Virus record (IMG/VR): IMGVR_UViG_3300001242_000018
Location: 1 to 64,000 of that record
Origin: a virus
Strand: one strand, 5' to 3'
DNA: 64,000 bases
The position numbers and the translations under genes are program-made. Every line of letters begins with the position of its first letter. The stretch's first letter is position 1. Shown one piece after another: positions 25,619 through 37,300 of this stretch. The notes under the pieces are model-generated. The model was not told the origin of the DNA. It saw nothing but the letters and a program-made list of their open reading frames with translations, and did not search any database.

Positions 25619-28600
25619 ACATCATAAATACCTAAACCCAGATCATTACTACGAGAATAAAGGTTCGCCATTGCGAACCTTTTTGACTACTACGGGTATA
25701 GGTACTGCTTTATTCCTTGGAGGTAGACATGCTTTTAGAAGAGGTGCTTTTAACGATATCTCTAAAAGCTTTATTAAAGCTATGGGAAGGTTTAGGCCTA
25801 CCGAAGCTGATGCTATACTATCTTCTGTTAAAGAGTGGGCTAAAGGGCCATTACCATGGGATCAATATAGTACTCTTAAAGATAAACTCCTTGGTAGTCA
25901 CGGTATACTCGGGGCCGGCTGGGAAGAAAGTATGACAGAGTTATCCAATAAGATTGCTGCTAAAAGAGCTAATTTAATGCAAAGAGGCGTTACTGGTGGT
26001 AAGCTTATTACAGACGATCTTGATATAGAACGGCGGCTCAGAGAAACTGAACGAGTAATGGAGCATGCTCGCACGGTCGATACTAGAAGACAACGTATTG
26101 TTCAGGATAAAACTAAACAGTTTCTTTCTAGTTATAACGAGTACACACAAGAGATGCGTGAAACAGATCTTAGAAAGTACGGTATGCGTCGGGCTACCGT
26201 AGGCGATCTTTGGAATCACCAAAATAGTAAAGGTGCTTTATTCAATAGAAACCGATTAAATAGTCGTGACATAATCTCTAAGTACAGAGTAGAACTGGGT
26301 GAACAAAATCTATTTAATAAAATGGCAGACCCTTGGGTTTTTATCGACGAGGCAAGTAAATTACACGATTTGCGTTATTGGCCTAAGGTAGGAAAGTCGG
26401 TACTCAATTCTATGGAAACTGATTTCGGGTTACCGTTTGTAAACTTTAATCCGCTGGCAATGTTTCACGTTGGAGATATGTTAAATGTTAGAGATAGACC
26501 AATGATTCATCTTATGAGTCCGGATGAAATACAACCTGTATTATCCGGTAGAGAATCTACAAAGAAACTTTATCTAATGCTTGATGATATGCTTCATGAT
26601 GTAGAAGATGCAAGTAAAGCACCCATCAAAGGTTATTTAATAAATGCGAAGGTCGGCCCTGGGCGGACATTCTTACAAGGAATTAGCGGTGCCGGATTAC
26701 CAAAACCTGAAGATTACCAATATCCTACTAGTGGATGGCGTAAACATTGGGCCTGGTTCACTAGGAAACTTGATATAGGTCACCAGCAAAAAGATGATTA
26801 TAATCGAGAATTTGATATAACGAATGCTCTAACAGATATTATAGCAAAGCCAGCTGATATGTTTTGGAAGCACATGCTTCCGTACGAGAATCGTGGTCTT
26901 TTCTCCGGTAGACCTTTCGGTTCCACCTGGGGTAGAGCCGGACAAGAAGAAAGTGAAACAAACTGGCTTTTTATGCGTAGCATTCGCTATGAAAATCCTA
27001 TAGATATTACAAAGCAATTCTTCGCTCATAGAGATCGTCCAGAAGATACAACTACACTGTCAGTGCCGTTTTATTATTTCTTTTCTAGGTTAGATGCAGC
27101 CTTGGCTACATTTCGTTTAGGTTTATCTGCCGAGCATAGGAAAAGTGGGGCTGATATATTTCTTAACATGGTATTGCGTAGAGCTGTACCTGTATGGGCC
27201 GGACTTGAAGCTTGGGATTATATGAATTATGAAACTGAGAATCTTACAGGGATTCGCCCGGATGATATGATAGCTGAAGGTTATTCAGAGGTAAGTACGG
27301 GTATAGCCAAAGTTAAAGATGTACTTGGTATAACAGACATGGCTAAACAAGTTAAGAACCTTTTACCCGGTGGCGAGCAGATTGCAGAATTTCCATTGAT
27401 AGGTAGATTCTTCGATCTTGACGATACCGAGGAAGAAACCGAGGAGTTCTGGGAAAAAGGAGAAGTTCCGATAAGAAAAGGTCGTTGGTGGTTTATGGGA
27501 AATACGCCACTAACCGGCAGCCGGACGATGTATTACTCACCAAATTGGGTAAGACGTACTAAATCTCATTATGAATATACTGATACTCAGTACGGGAGTG
27601 AGGGTGAATACTTTGCTAACGCACCTTATCCTACTCCTCGATACCCATTAGCTCCTTTACGTCATTTCGTAACTGAACCATATCACTTTGAAGAAAAACA
27701 TTATAAAGATAGACCATACCTATTAACCGGTGGAACACCTGAACTTGAGGAGTTTCCATTGATAGGCCCACTACTTAATGCAACTATTGGCCAACTATTA
27801 AAACCACAAAGACCAATGCATCCCGAAGTATGGCGGAAGATAGAGGGCGAGGATGATACCACAGTAGCTACTGAGCCAAAGAGTTACGAAACCCCTAATG
27901 ATGAATATTACAACCAACAATGGGGCTATAAGAAAATCGGGGCCGGGCCTGCCATTGGTACTGTAATGAAAGATTCTCATAAAGAAAGTATTGTAGCTGT
28001 TATTGATAGTGGTGTGGATAAAGATCATCCAGATCTTAAGGGTAAGATACTACCTGGAAAAAGCTTTGCTAAGAGGTATAAAGACTTTCAACATACCGAG
28101 GTTAGTTACGCTCCGTGGGATGAAGATACGATCGGACATGGTACCCACGTTACAGGTACTATAGCGGCTATTGGCGATAATAAAGAGGGTGTGGCCGGTG
28201 TAGCTTGGCCCTCGGTTAAGATATTGCCTATTAAGGTATTTGATAGTGGAGGAGCTCCTACTGAAGATGTTGTTAAAGGAATTGATTATGCGATAAAGTG
28301 GAGAGGAGCTAATGGTCAGAAGGTAGATGTCATTAACATGAGCCTTGGTAGCCCTAACATTAACCCAGGTTATAGTGATGCAATTAAACGAGCGTACAAC
28401 TCTGGTATCGTAGTAGTTGCGGCCTCTGGTAATGAGTATCAGACCGAACATGTAGGAAGTCCTGCTATATATCCGGAAGCTATCGCGGTAGGCGCCGTTG
28501 GGCCTAATATGAAAAAAGCAGATTTCTCTAATAGCGGTGCAGGTCTTGATGTGGTGGCGCCCGGTGTCGATATTGCAAGTACGCTACCAGAAGATTCTCA

Positions 28601-31355
28601 AATGGGTAGTATGTACGGAGTGTCAAGTGGTACTTCAATGGCTACTCCTCATGTAGCTGCTACTGCGGCGCTTCTAAAAACACAACGTCCCGACCTTACC
28701 CCGGCGGAAATTAAGTTCCTAATTCAATCTACGGCTGTAGATTTAGAGGAAGATGGATGGGATAAAGAGACTGGTCACGGCCTTGTTAATGCTTATACGG
28801 CAACGTCTATCTTATCAGGAATGAGTGATGAAGAGCGGGAACTTATCCGTAAAGGTGGCTCACTTGAAAGTGAGCAGATTAATAAAGAACGTATTGCTCT
28901 TATTAATGCAATACGCGAAAGTGGTATAACTAAAGCCGCATTTGAAACAGTAGGTAAGTCTTTAGTTGATAAATATAATAGAGAAATTAAGAACCCTGTT
29001 GATACAGATATGGCTATACTCCAAACCTGGGAGAATGTTAAAGAGTTCGGTGGCTTTTATGGCTTTAGTACAGAACTTCTTTATGATACAGGTAAGGGTA
29101 TAGAACCTCAAATTGCCACAGCTCGTGCTATGAGTTCTTATAGAAGAGAATTCTGGGATACGGAACTCGGTGGCATTCCGGGCGATATTAACGAAATTGC
29201 CCGTCGCTTTATTGGACACCGTGAGAAATGGGAGAATCGATATAATCCTGTACCAAATACTATGCCGGATTGGCTGCCCGGTGAAGAATACTTCACGGAT
29301 TTTAAAACTGGCGACCCTTATGTAAAAATACGTCGTGGAGAAATGCGATTACCAGGAGAGGCGTACGAATCTCTCCATCCCGATACGGCAGCCGAGGTTG
29401 AAAAGGCTTTAGAAGATCCTGAAATAAGAAGGAAATTAGAAGCCGGAGAGATTCATAGAGGAGAGTTATACGGCCCTATATCAAGGTTTAGAATTTTGGC
29501 AGATGTGGCTCCTTGGTCTACACAGTATGACGAAGCCTCTAAGTTCGTTACAGAAATGAAGAAAACCAAAGAGCAAGAACAAGAGGTTAAAGAGATAAGA
29601 AAACAAGTAAAAGACCGTAACGATCCGATACGCCTATACCCGTATAGGTTTAAAGATAAAGAGACTAAGAGTGAGACTGTTACTGTAACCAAGGTACTTG
29701 ATGATTGGGAAGATAGTCATGATTACTTCTTCTATACCAAAGAGTATCCAGACAATCCTATCAAACTTGCCGGCCTACGTGTACCAATGAGTAAGGAGAA
29801 GGCGGGAGCTCGTCAATTCCTTAACAAGTATATCAAACCGGGTGAACAAGTGACTATCGAGTATACGGCAGACGATGTAACTAAAATCAACGATGACACA
29901 TATAAGACTATCTCAGCGGTAGTATATACGGGTAATGAGAATCTAAATAGGCAACTATTAGAGCAAGACTTAGCTAATGAAAAAGATAACGATTTTACTC
30001 CGGCTGGAATAGTTGCTAGGTTTACGCCGAGTGAGCGAGCAATGGGTCAAGCATGGGAGAAATTCGCTCACCTGGATACGCCATTTCATACAAAGCTTTT
30101 GCAGGTACGTTCTCCTATCGAAAGCTACAAACGTCGTGATTTGTACGGCAAAGACTGGCAGATGTGGCAAGATCCCTGGGAAGATTATGTTGTTCCGACT
30201 TATCAATCGATAATGTCTAAAGGGATGATAGTAGGAGGACTGTTTGGCGGATTTATGGGATACTTAGCCGGACGTAAACGGTTTGGTAAGATTATAGCTA
30301 CAGGTCTGGGTGCCGTACTGGGTGGTACTGGCGGTGCATATTTCACTGGACACGAATTCGTAACAGGTGAAACCTGGGTACCAGAACGTCGTAAGAAAGA
30401 ATGGGAAACCCATGAGTATTACGATATGTTAAAGTATTTGAAGAATGTCTCTCTTTATAATAAGTATGCTCAAGAAGCGCTTGATACAGAGAAGTTCGAT
30501 GTTAAGAAGTACCTTCAAGAGAAAGATGAGCAGAAGAAGATTGACAGTAAACGTACTAATGAATTAGAAAGTGCTAAACGTGATATTAAAGGTACTACTG
30601 ATAATGTTGACGTTAATGAATGGATTACCAAGCTAAATCTTACAGGTAACCCCAGGGATGAGCGCGAACTTATCAAACTGATTAACCAAGAATTAACCAA
30701 GTTAAAAGCTCCAAAGAAAGAAGAGAAACTAACACCACTGGCTCAAAAGGCTCTTGATTATTACAATGAAAGTAAAAGTACTATGTACGGTCATAAGCCA
30801 CAAGATCCTCTAAAGGATCTGTTACGAGCTATACCAAAGAAAGAGCGACAATACTTAGAAGGCTTTATTAATGCTACCCCGGATGAAAGAGAAGAGCTAC
30901 GTGATATAATGTCTCCATATATGAAACGTATTGTTCAGGAAGCCTGGGGAGAGAAAGCGTCTGAAAAGCAAAGTCTTCTTGAATACTTCAAAGCTCACTT
31001 CTTACCTGACCCGGAGTGGGGCGGCTGGCGAGAAGATGTAAATCTTAATAACGTAAAGGTTAAATATATTAAAGCTGAAAGTATGGATCCGTCTGAATTT
31101 GATATATGGCCAGATGATGAGATTGCTGCTAATGAACCAAATGTTCCGCCGGCGCCAAAGATTAATATACATGAGACGGCCAATACTATTAAGAGTAAAT
31201 TACAATCTATTCTAGGTGGCGCCGGAATAGATGCTGAAATACAGATAGAACCAAACGATACGGGACAATTATCAGTAGAGGTTGAGACACAAAGAGATAT
31301 TAGACAAGATATAGCCAATTGTATGAATAACTATAGTAGTTTGGTATTAGGTTAG
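25569..31355 (+). CDS. Tape-measure-like giant protein with embedded subtilisin protease and SNase-like fold
   Basis: I chose ATG 25569, preceded by GAGGAG; an ATG at 25554 is in frame but lacks spacing. About 1928 residues. Residues ~30-60 hold a hydrophobic segment. About 805-1075 is a complete peptidase S8 domain: Asp in VIDSG (813), His in GHGTHVTG (857), Asn in AASGN (955), Ser in GTSMATPH (1023); the triad is intact. About 1365-1475 resembles a staphylococcal-nuclease fold (VTVTKVLDD, IKLAGLRVP, NLNRQLLEQDLA), but the usual catalytic Arg/Asp/Glu residues do not line up, so it is likely inactive. About 1547-1595 is Gly-rich and hydrophobic (glycine zipper-like), suited to membrane insertion. 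Position after the chaperones and the size fit a tape-measure or a tape-measure-associated protein. A protease here could process virion proteins or act on the host envelope; both are inference. Confidence 0.75.
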   Translation: MPSNDNFWKESIDGNPEHHKYLNPDHYYENKGSPLRTFLTTTGIGTALFLGGRHAFRRGAFNDISKSFIKAMGRFRPTEADAILSSVKEWAKGPLPWDQYSTLKDKLLGSHGILGAGWEESMTELSNKIAAKRANLMQRGVTGGKLITDDLDIERRLRETERVMEHARTVDTRRQRIVQDKTKQFLSSYNEYTQEMRETDLRKYGMRRATVGDLWNHQNSKGALFNRNRLNSRDIISKYRVELGEQNLFNKMADPWVFIDEASKLHDLRYWPKVGKSVLNSMETDFGLPFVNFNPLAMFHVGDMLNVRDRPMIHLMSPDEIQPVLSGRESTKKLYLMLDDMLHDVEDASKAPIKGYLINAKVGPGRTFLQGISGAGLPKPEDYQYPTSGWRKHWAWFTRKLDIGHQQKDDYNREFDITNALTDIIAKPADMFWKHMLPYENRGLFSGRPFGSTWGRAGQEESETNWLFMRSIRYENPIDITKQFFAHRDRPEDTTTLSVPFYYFFSRLDAALATFRLGLSAEHRKSGADIFLNMVLRRAVPVWAGLEAWDYMNYETENLTGIRPDDMIAEGYSEVSTGIAKVKDVLGITDMAKQVKNLLPGGEQIAEFPLIGRFFDLDDTEEETEEFWEKGEVPIRKGRWWFMGNTPLTGSRTMYYSPNWVRRTKSHYEYTDTQYGSEGEYFANAPYPTPRYPLAPLRHFVTEPYHFEEKHYKDRPYLLTGGTPELEEFPLIGPLLNATIGQLLKPQRPMHPEVWRKIEGEDDTTVATEPKSYETPNDEYYNQQWGYKKIGAGPAIGTVMKDSHKESIVAVIDSGVDKDHPDLKGKILPGKSFAKRYKDFQHTEVSYAPWDEDTIGHGTHVTGTIAAIGDNKEGVAGVAWPSVKILPIKVFDSGGAPTEDVVKGIDYAIKWRGANGQKVDVINMSLGSPNINPGYSDAIKRAYNSGIVVVAASGNEYQTEHVGSPAIYPEAIAVGAVGPNMKKADFSNSGAGLDVVAPGVDIASTLPEDSQMGSMYGVSSGTSMATPHVAATAALLKTQRPDLTPAEIKFLIQSTAVDLEEDGWDKETGHGLVNAYTATSILSGMSDEERELIRKGGSLESEQINKERIALINAIRESGITKAAFETVGKSLVDKYNREIKNPVDTDMAILQTWENVKEFGGFYGFSTELLYDTGKGIEPQIATARAMSSYRREFWDTELGGIPGDINEIARRFIGHREKWENRYNPVPNTMPDWLPGEEYFTDFKTGDPYVKIRRGEMRLPGEAYESLHPDTAAEVEKALEDPEIRRKLEAGEIHRGELYGPISRFRILADVAPWSTQYDEASKFVTEMKKTKEQEQEVKEIRKQVKDRNDPIRLYPYRFKDKETKSETVTVTKVLDDWEDSHDYFFYTKEYPDNPIKLAGLRVPMSKEKAGARQFLNKYIKPGEQVTIEYTADDVTKINDDTYKTISAVVYTGNENLNRQLLEQDLANEKDNDFTPAGIVARFTPSERAMGQAWEKFAHLDTPFHTKLLQVRSPIESYKRRDLYGKDWQMWQDPWEDYVVPTYQSIMSKGMIVGGLFGGFMGYLAGRKRFGKIIATGLGAVLGGTGGAYFTGHEFVTGETWVPERRKKEWETHEYYDMLKYLKNVSLYNKYAQEALDTEKFDVKKYLQEKDEQKKIDSKRTNELESAKRDIKGTTDNVDVNEWITKLNLTGNPRDERELIKLINQELTKLKAPKKEEKLTPLAQKALDYYNESKSTMYGHKPQDPLKDLLRAIPKKERQYLEGFINATPDEREELRDIMSPYMKRIVQEAWGEKASEKQSLLEYFKAHFLPDPEWGGWREDVNLNNVKVKYIKAESMDPSEFDIWPDDEIAANEPNVPPAPKINIHETANTIKSKLQSILGGAGIDAEIQIEPNDTGQLSVEVETQRDIRQDIANCMNNYSSLVLG
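25659..25684 (+). terminator. Terminator-like hairpin early in giant gene
   Basis: AAAGGTTCGC, loop CATT, then GCGAACCTTT followed by TT. It lies about 90 bases into the coding sequence. The T-run is short and partly in the stem, so it is terminator-like rather than proven; it could attenuate transcription unless ribosomes follow closely. Confidence 0.5.
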
Positions 31356-31366
31356 GGGTGAATAAT

Positions 31367-34300
31367 ATGTCTGATATTAAGGGCAATTTTACTATAGAAA
31401 GTAGAAGACGCGACCTTCGTGATAAGCTTATCACGAAGGTAGGGGAAGGAAAGTACAAAGAGCGTACTATATATAATATTATAGCCGCAGCCGACTTTGA
31501 AGCTCTTGTTCCTATGACACTGGATAGACGTAATCGACCACTGCCTGTTCATTTCGATGAATCTGTATTTAAGGCTATGCATGAGCGACAAATTGATGGT
31601 GTACGGTTTTCTGACCTATGGGCGGCCGAGATGGAGCAATACCTTGGGGAAGATACGCAGCTATCAAAAGCTGTTCAGACGAATCTGAGACTGGCTAATA
31701 AGACCATTGGTATAGACATTCCTAAAACTAATGAGCAAGACTCTGTTAAAAGCACTATTCCTGTAAAGGAAATAAAGAGTAGTAAACCAGGAGTTACAAT
31801 GACAGAAGCGGTATCTGCTATTCTTAATATACCGGAACAGGATGCTAAAGAACTTCTTAAGAAAACTCCATGGCAAATTGAAGAGGCGTTAAGAGAAACT
31901 AGTATTGATAGCATTATAGAGACTCTAGATGAAGGCGAACCTACCCATGCAAAGGTTCGTGCTAATATTCTTGAGAATATGATAGAGACAGGACACGATA
32001 CTAACACTCTTGCAAATATGGTACATAAATACCAGAGTCTTAATCTATCTGAAGAACTACGAAAGAAGTGGTTATCAGGAATAGATTCTGTAGATTTTAC
32101 GAAGTTAGCCTCCGATACTCGTAAGATTGAGGGGGCTGGCAAGGAACTTTACGGCAATATTCGAACGGAGATTAATCAAATCAAGCATTACAAAACCAAG
32201 ATGAAAGACTTATATGTTAGGGCTAAAGATATCGGTACCCAGATTATCGAAGTACAAGCTCGGATAGATCTTTTACCTGAAGAGAAATCTGCCATGATTA
32301 TAGAATCGTATGCTGATAGCTTTGATAAAGTCGCTTTTGAAGTAGCTAATTTGCAGAAAGAGGCTGCTAGGACTATAAGACATATACCCGTAACTACAGA
32401 AAATGGTGAGATCTTACGTACACCTATCGGGCAGGCTGTCAATGCTTTCATTGAATCTAATAAAGATGTACTACCAAGTGATACAGTATCATTAATTAGA
32501 AAAGAATTAGACAATTACTATGGTGATGATAAGCTCATCTATAATGCTAGGAACGAGGTACCTGCCGGGATATATGATATTGAAAAGCCAGGGAGCTTAA
32601 CGGGTTTTGCTTGGGGAGAACACTCTATTGTCAAGGACGATCCTCGTCTTACACAGTTAGAAAGAATAGCTTTACAATTAGATACGATGGTTAATGGACA
32701 ACCTGTAGAACGTATCGAGTATGAAAATCAACCAGGAGTTAAAGAGACATCTGCTCGTCGATACGATGACTGGAGAGAAAAAGCCAATAGAGATATAGCT
32801 GAATATATCAGCGAGGATGCTAAGGCAACTCAAATGGGTACTAATGTTGGTCAGCGCACACAGAATGTAATAGCTCAACAACAGATAGAAGGTATTGCAA
32901 AAGAGCTTAATATAGAGGCACCAAAGATTCCAAAAACCTGGTGGACTTATACTGGAGATAAAGATAACTCCGTTTTAACACCGATTGAACTGGCAGAGAA
33001 TATGGAGTTTGAGGATAATCTAAAGATGCTTCTAGAAGCATCTAGAGAATCTGGTGATAAATTTGGACGGGAAGGTTCTCCTTTAGAGAATTTCCGTAGA
33101 GCTGTTACTGAGAATATCTTAGTCAAATCCGGAGTAGACCAATACGTTCCGGTAGAAGGTTTGACAGAAGATATTATCAACAAGAACCTTACCGATTGGA
33201 GTCGTTATGTCGGTAAGGATAAGTACCTATATAGGTTCGGTGGTGATAAACTTGCTTATAAACTAAAAGAGGTAAACGGAATTCGTGGTATCTTTGTATC
33301 AGAGGCTATAGATCCTTCTAAGACTAAAATAGAATTTGATATTGCAAACAATTTTGACATTAAAGGCTGGGTTGAAGAATTCAATGATAAGAACTTATCC
33401 AAAGCTGTAAGGGATAAGGATGCTTTTATCAGTAACTTGTTACAATCTAATTGGTCTTATATCGAAGATGGTAAGTATGCTGATAATCAAAATATCGTAA
33501 GCCAGGTATTAGCCCAGCATACTATAACAGAGGGCCCTCATGGTCAAGGTATATTAAAAGTTGTATCAGAAGTGGAAAAACTGCTACAAGGGCGCCTCGG
33601 CTATACTTACGATCGTAATCCCGAACTTTACCTGGATGCTACACAAGATCTTACTATAGCTGTTATGCAGGCTCAGGAAACTAGCAAGAGTGGTATCGCT
33701 TCTTCTGAAGAGATATTGAGGCACTATTATCAATTACAAGCAGACCCTAGCGCATACGCTATGGACACTTCCAGCTGGATAGAACCTGGTGATGAATTCT
33801 ATAGGAGTGAAAGAGTATGGCATACCGGGCGAATGGCTACTGTTGAGATAATTAAAGAGATGGAGAAGGCCGGTATCGATACTAGTAATCATCGAGATAT
33901 AGTATCACGTCTTGTTGGTGTGAGAGAATATATTACTAATAATGCCGGTAAAGAAGGCACAGTCCACTGGGGTAAGATGGGTTATCTTAACACAATTCGA
34001 GCTATATCTAAAAAGGAGCTTGAGCAAATCGCCAAAGATTATATTCATGGCGGTAAGATGGTTCAAGATAATGCAACTCGTAAAGAGTTTAGGGAACTTA
34101 GTTTCGAAAGTATTGTAGAATCTTATACAGACCAAGAGACTGGTCAAGTAATAGGTGGACGTACTTACGAAGAGGCATTACTTCAAAACATGGCGGAAGA
34201 TTATCAAGAAAAGACCGGACGAAAATGGAATAAGGTAAAACGTAAAGAAGATATTGAAAACATCTTTAAAGCTATTAGAGATGGTAAGGATGATTACGAT

Positions 34301-37300
34301 AAGGCTTATGATAGTTTAGCCCAGCGTATGGATTTAAGTAGTATGAATGCAGAAGAAGTAGATGCTCTTATTAGTAAAGAACGTAATGCTATTGTAGATA
34401 AAAGATTAAGGCAGGTAGTTATCTCTCGTCTAGATGGTAGAAAGGTAAGTAAGGAAGAGCTAACCACTCTTGTTGAGAAAGAGCGTAAAACTGATATTAA
34501 TAGACAGAATCGTATTCTTTCTTTAATGGATGTAAACGATAGCGGTTCAATTGGACGCACAGAACAAGAGATGCTTGCTACTGAATATACGGCTATTATA
34601 AAAAGTCAGAATCCTGAGATGGGATATCTTGATCTATTAGAGAAAACTGCTTCTGTTACAGGCACTCATAATATACAGGCAGCGTTTAACCCTACTGAGT
34701 TTATAGAATCTCTACTGGATGAAGAGGGACGAAATGCATTAAACCGCGAACATACCGGTAGCTATGTAGTTTTACAATCTATGGCTATGATGAATAAAGA
34801 AGACGGTTTTAATTTTACAGTTACGGATGAACATGGACGACAGTTCGTTCCCGTATTTGGTGAAGATGGAGATCTTCTAGCACAATATGACGATCATAGT
34901 AAACTTATTAGTCGCACCGGCAGAGGGGTTACAAGAGCTGAAGATTTAGGACATGTACGCCCGGTTGCATTCGTACGTTCTAATATAGAAGAGACCAGTT
35001 CTACAGTTATCGATAGTCAAGATAAGTACGTTAAATCTCTTGGTGCTCAATATGACGCTCTTGTTCGAATGAGAGATAACTCCTGGTTAAAACAAAATCC
35101 GGCAGATACGTTTATGAATTTAGAAGCCGTACTAGCCGGACATAAGGCAGTAGTTCTTGACTTTGAAACTACCGGTCTTTTAGACCATCCAGATTTGCAG
35201 ATTCTTGAGATCGCCACCATGGATATTGAAGCTCCCGATGGTAAACCAAAGTACGGGGAAGCTGAATCTATACTTATTAAGCCATTGCAAAAAACACTTG
35301 ATAGAATGAATAAGATTACGGATAGTATATACTTGCAGAAAGAGATTATGAACAACACGGCAAGAGTTCCGAAAGTTGGAGCTTATGAGCATATTGGTCA
35401 ATTTGCAACTAAGGCTAGAGAATTACAGGTTAAGATAGAGAATACTCCTCTTGATAGTGTAGAACGGGCTGAAAGTATCGATGCTTTAAAGAAACTTCAG
35501 AAAGTAGTTACCACCGATGATGTAATGTTTATGCGTAATATAGCAAAGTTTTCTGACCCGGAGTGGGCAAGAAAAGATGTGAAGAATCTTGATAAAACGT
35601 ACACAGTCGACAAGCTGTTTAATGATACTAAAAGAGCTATACAAAGATTAGATAGCGAAGGTGTCGATTTAGAAGAAGGTCTCTCTATACTTAAAGAGAG
35701 GTTAGATGATAAAGCTATAGTTGGGCATAACGTTGCCAGTTTTGATATACCAATGCTTACTAAAGCTATAGATGATTTACCACACGATATCATTAACCGG
35801 GAAATCGATAAAACTAAAAACCTGCTAGAGGATACTACCGATAAAGATGAGATCAAGCGTTATCAGAATCGTATTAAAGCGCTTGACGATCTTCTTACAA
35901 TTCAGGATGTAGGTGAAGTTAAGGCAAGAATCGATACTAATGCCGAGGTTGTTAAAAATGACGCTAGGTCATTTAACATAAGAGAAGGTAGTACTAGGTT
36001 TAACTTTACCAAACTAGCAGAACCTCAAATTAATCCATGGTATACCGAGGGTACTTTTAACCGGGTAGCTGGAGTGTTAGGTGTTACGGATATTCAGTTT
36101 AATAATTTATTAAACAGTGACAATGGTGTTGAAGAAATTAGAAATAGACTGAGTACAGTAGATTACGATTCACTTAAAACAGGATTGCAATCTACGATAG
36201 ATAGTCAGGATACAACATCATACGCTAAAGGAATAGCACGTCGCCGCCTTAAAATAGTAAATGGATTATCCGAGGCCGGAGTGGCCCCGACCGATATGGT
36301 AATTGACCGAGTCCCTTTACCGCCAGATGATATACCTGTAAGGACTAATGAATTTCAAAAGGCCTATAATAAATTACACAGCGTTAATTACCGGTTAACC
36401 GGTAGCTTAGGATCTGGTGATAGCACTATAATAGAAAGAGATAGAGTTAGCTTACGTAATAGCTTTAACGAGCTGATGCGAATTGCTACTCCGCCAGATA
36501 CATCTAGCAATAACCGGTGGGTAACTTCCGCATCCGGAATACCGAGTGAGTGGGATATTGTAGGCGAGAACGAAATCCTAGACAACTATTCTAAAACCCT
36601 AACCGGATTTGCAGATGAAGCTAACTATTGGGACGATCTTAAATCCAGGATGCAGAATGTTGATGATATTACAGAACACTCTAAAAACCTACCACTTATA
36701 GATACGCTACCGTTATTTAGATGGACAAAACCAGGCAGCGGTCATAGTATTGAAAAGGTACAAGAGCACTATGGAGCGGCTATGGAGAAGGAAGGATGGG
36801 TTCCAGGGACACATCACATTGGTAAAGAAGATGTGCAGACGGAAGGATACGGTCTTATCCAGATGATTAATGACTATAAAGGCTCCAAAGGACAAATAGA
36901 TAATTTCTTAGAACCTTGGCAACAAGGTGATATGTTTGCCGTTATAAGTCAAGAAGGAACTAACAATATCCCTATTGGTGAGTACGAGTTTGTGAAACAA
37001 GAGGGCCCAAAAGTCATAGCTAAAGAGTTAGATACGGGTAATGTCGTAAATATCGATTTCGATAATCAAGCCAAGGGGCAGAGATGGTTTACGCAGAATG
37101 TTAAAGAGATTAACACTCCCGGAGAGTTTAACGAGCAGCTACTTTTAGATGACGTAAACAGGGCCATTCAAAAGGGTCTTAATAAAGGTATCGCAGGTAT
37201 CGATTATTTAAAGTTCCAGTCAGGTGACGATAGTGTTGATAGCTGGAATAAAGCTTACAATAGGCTAAATCAAATCCAGGGCGAACTTGATACGGTTGAT

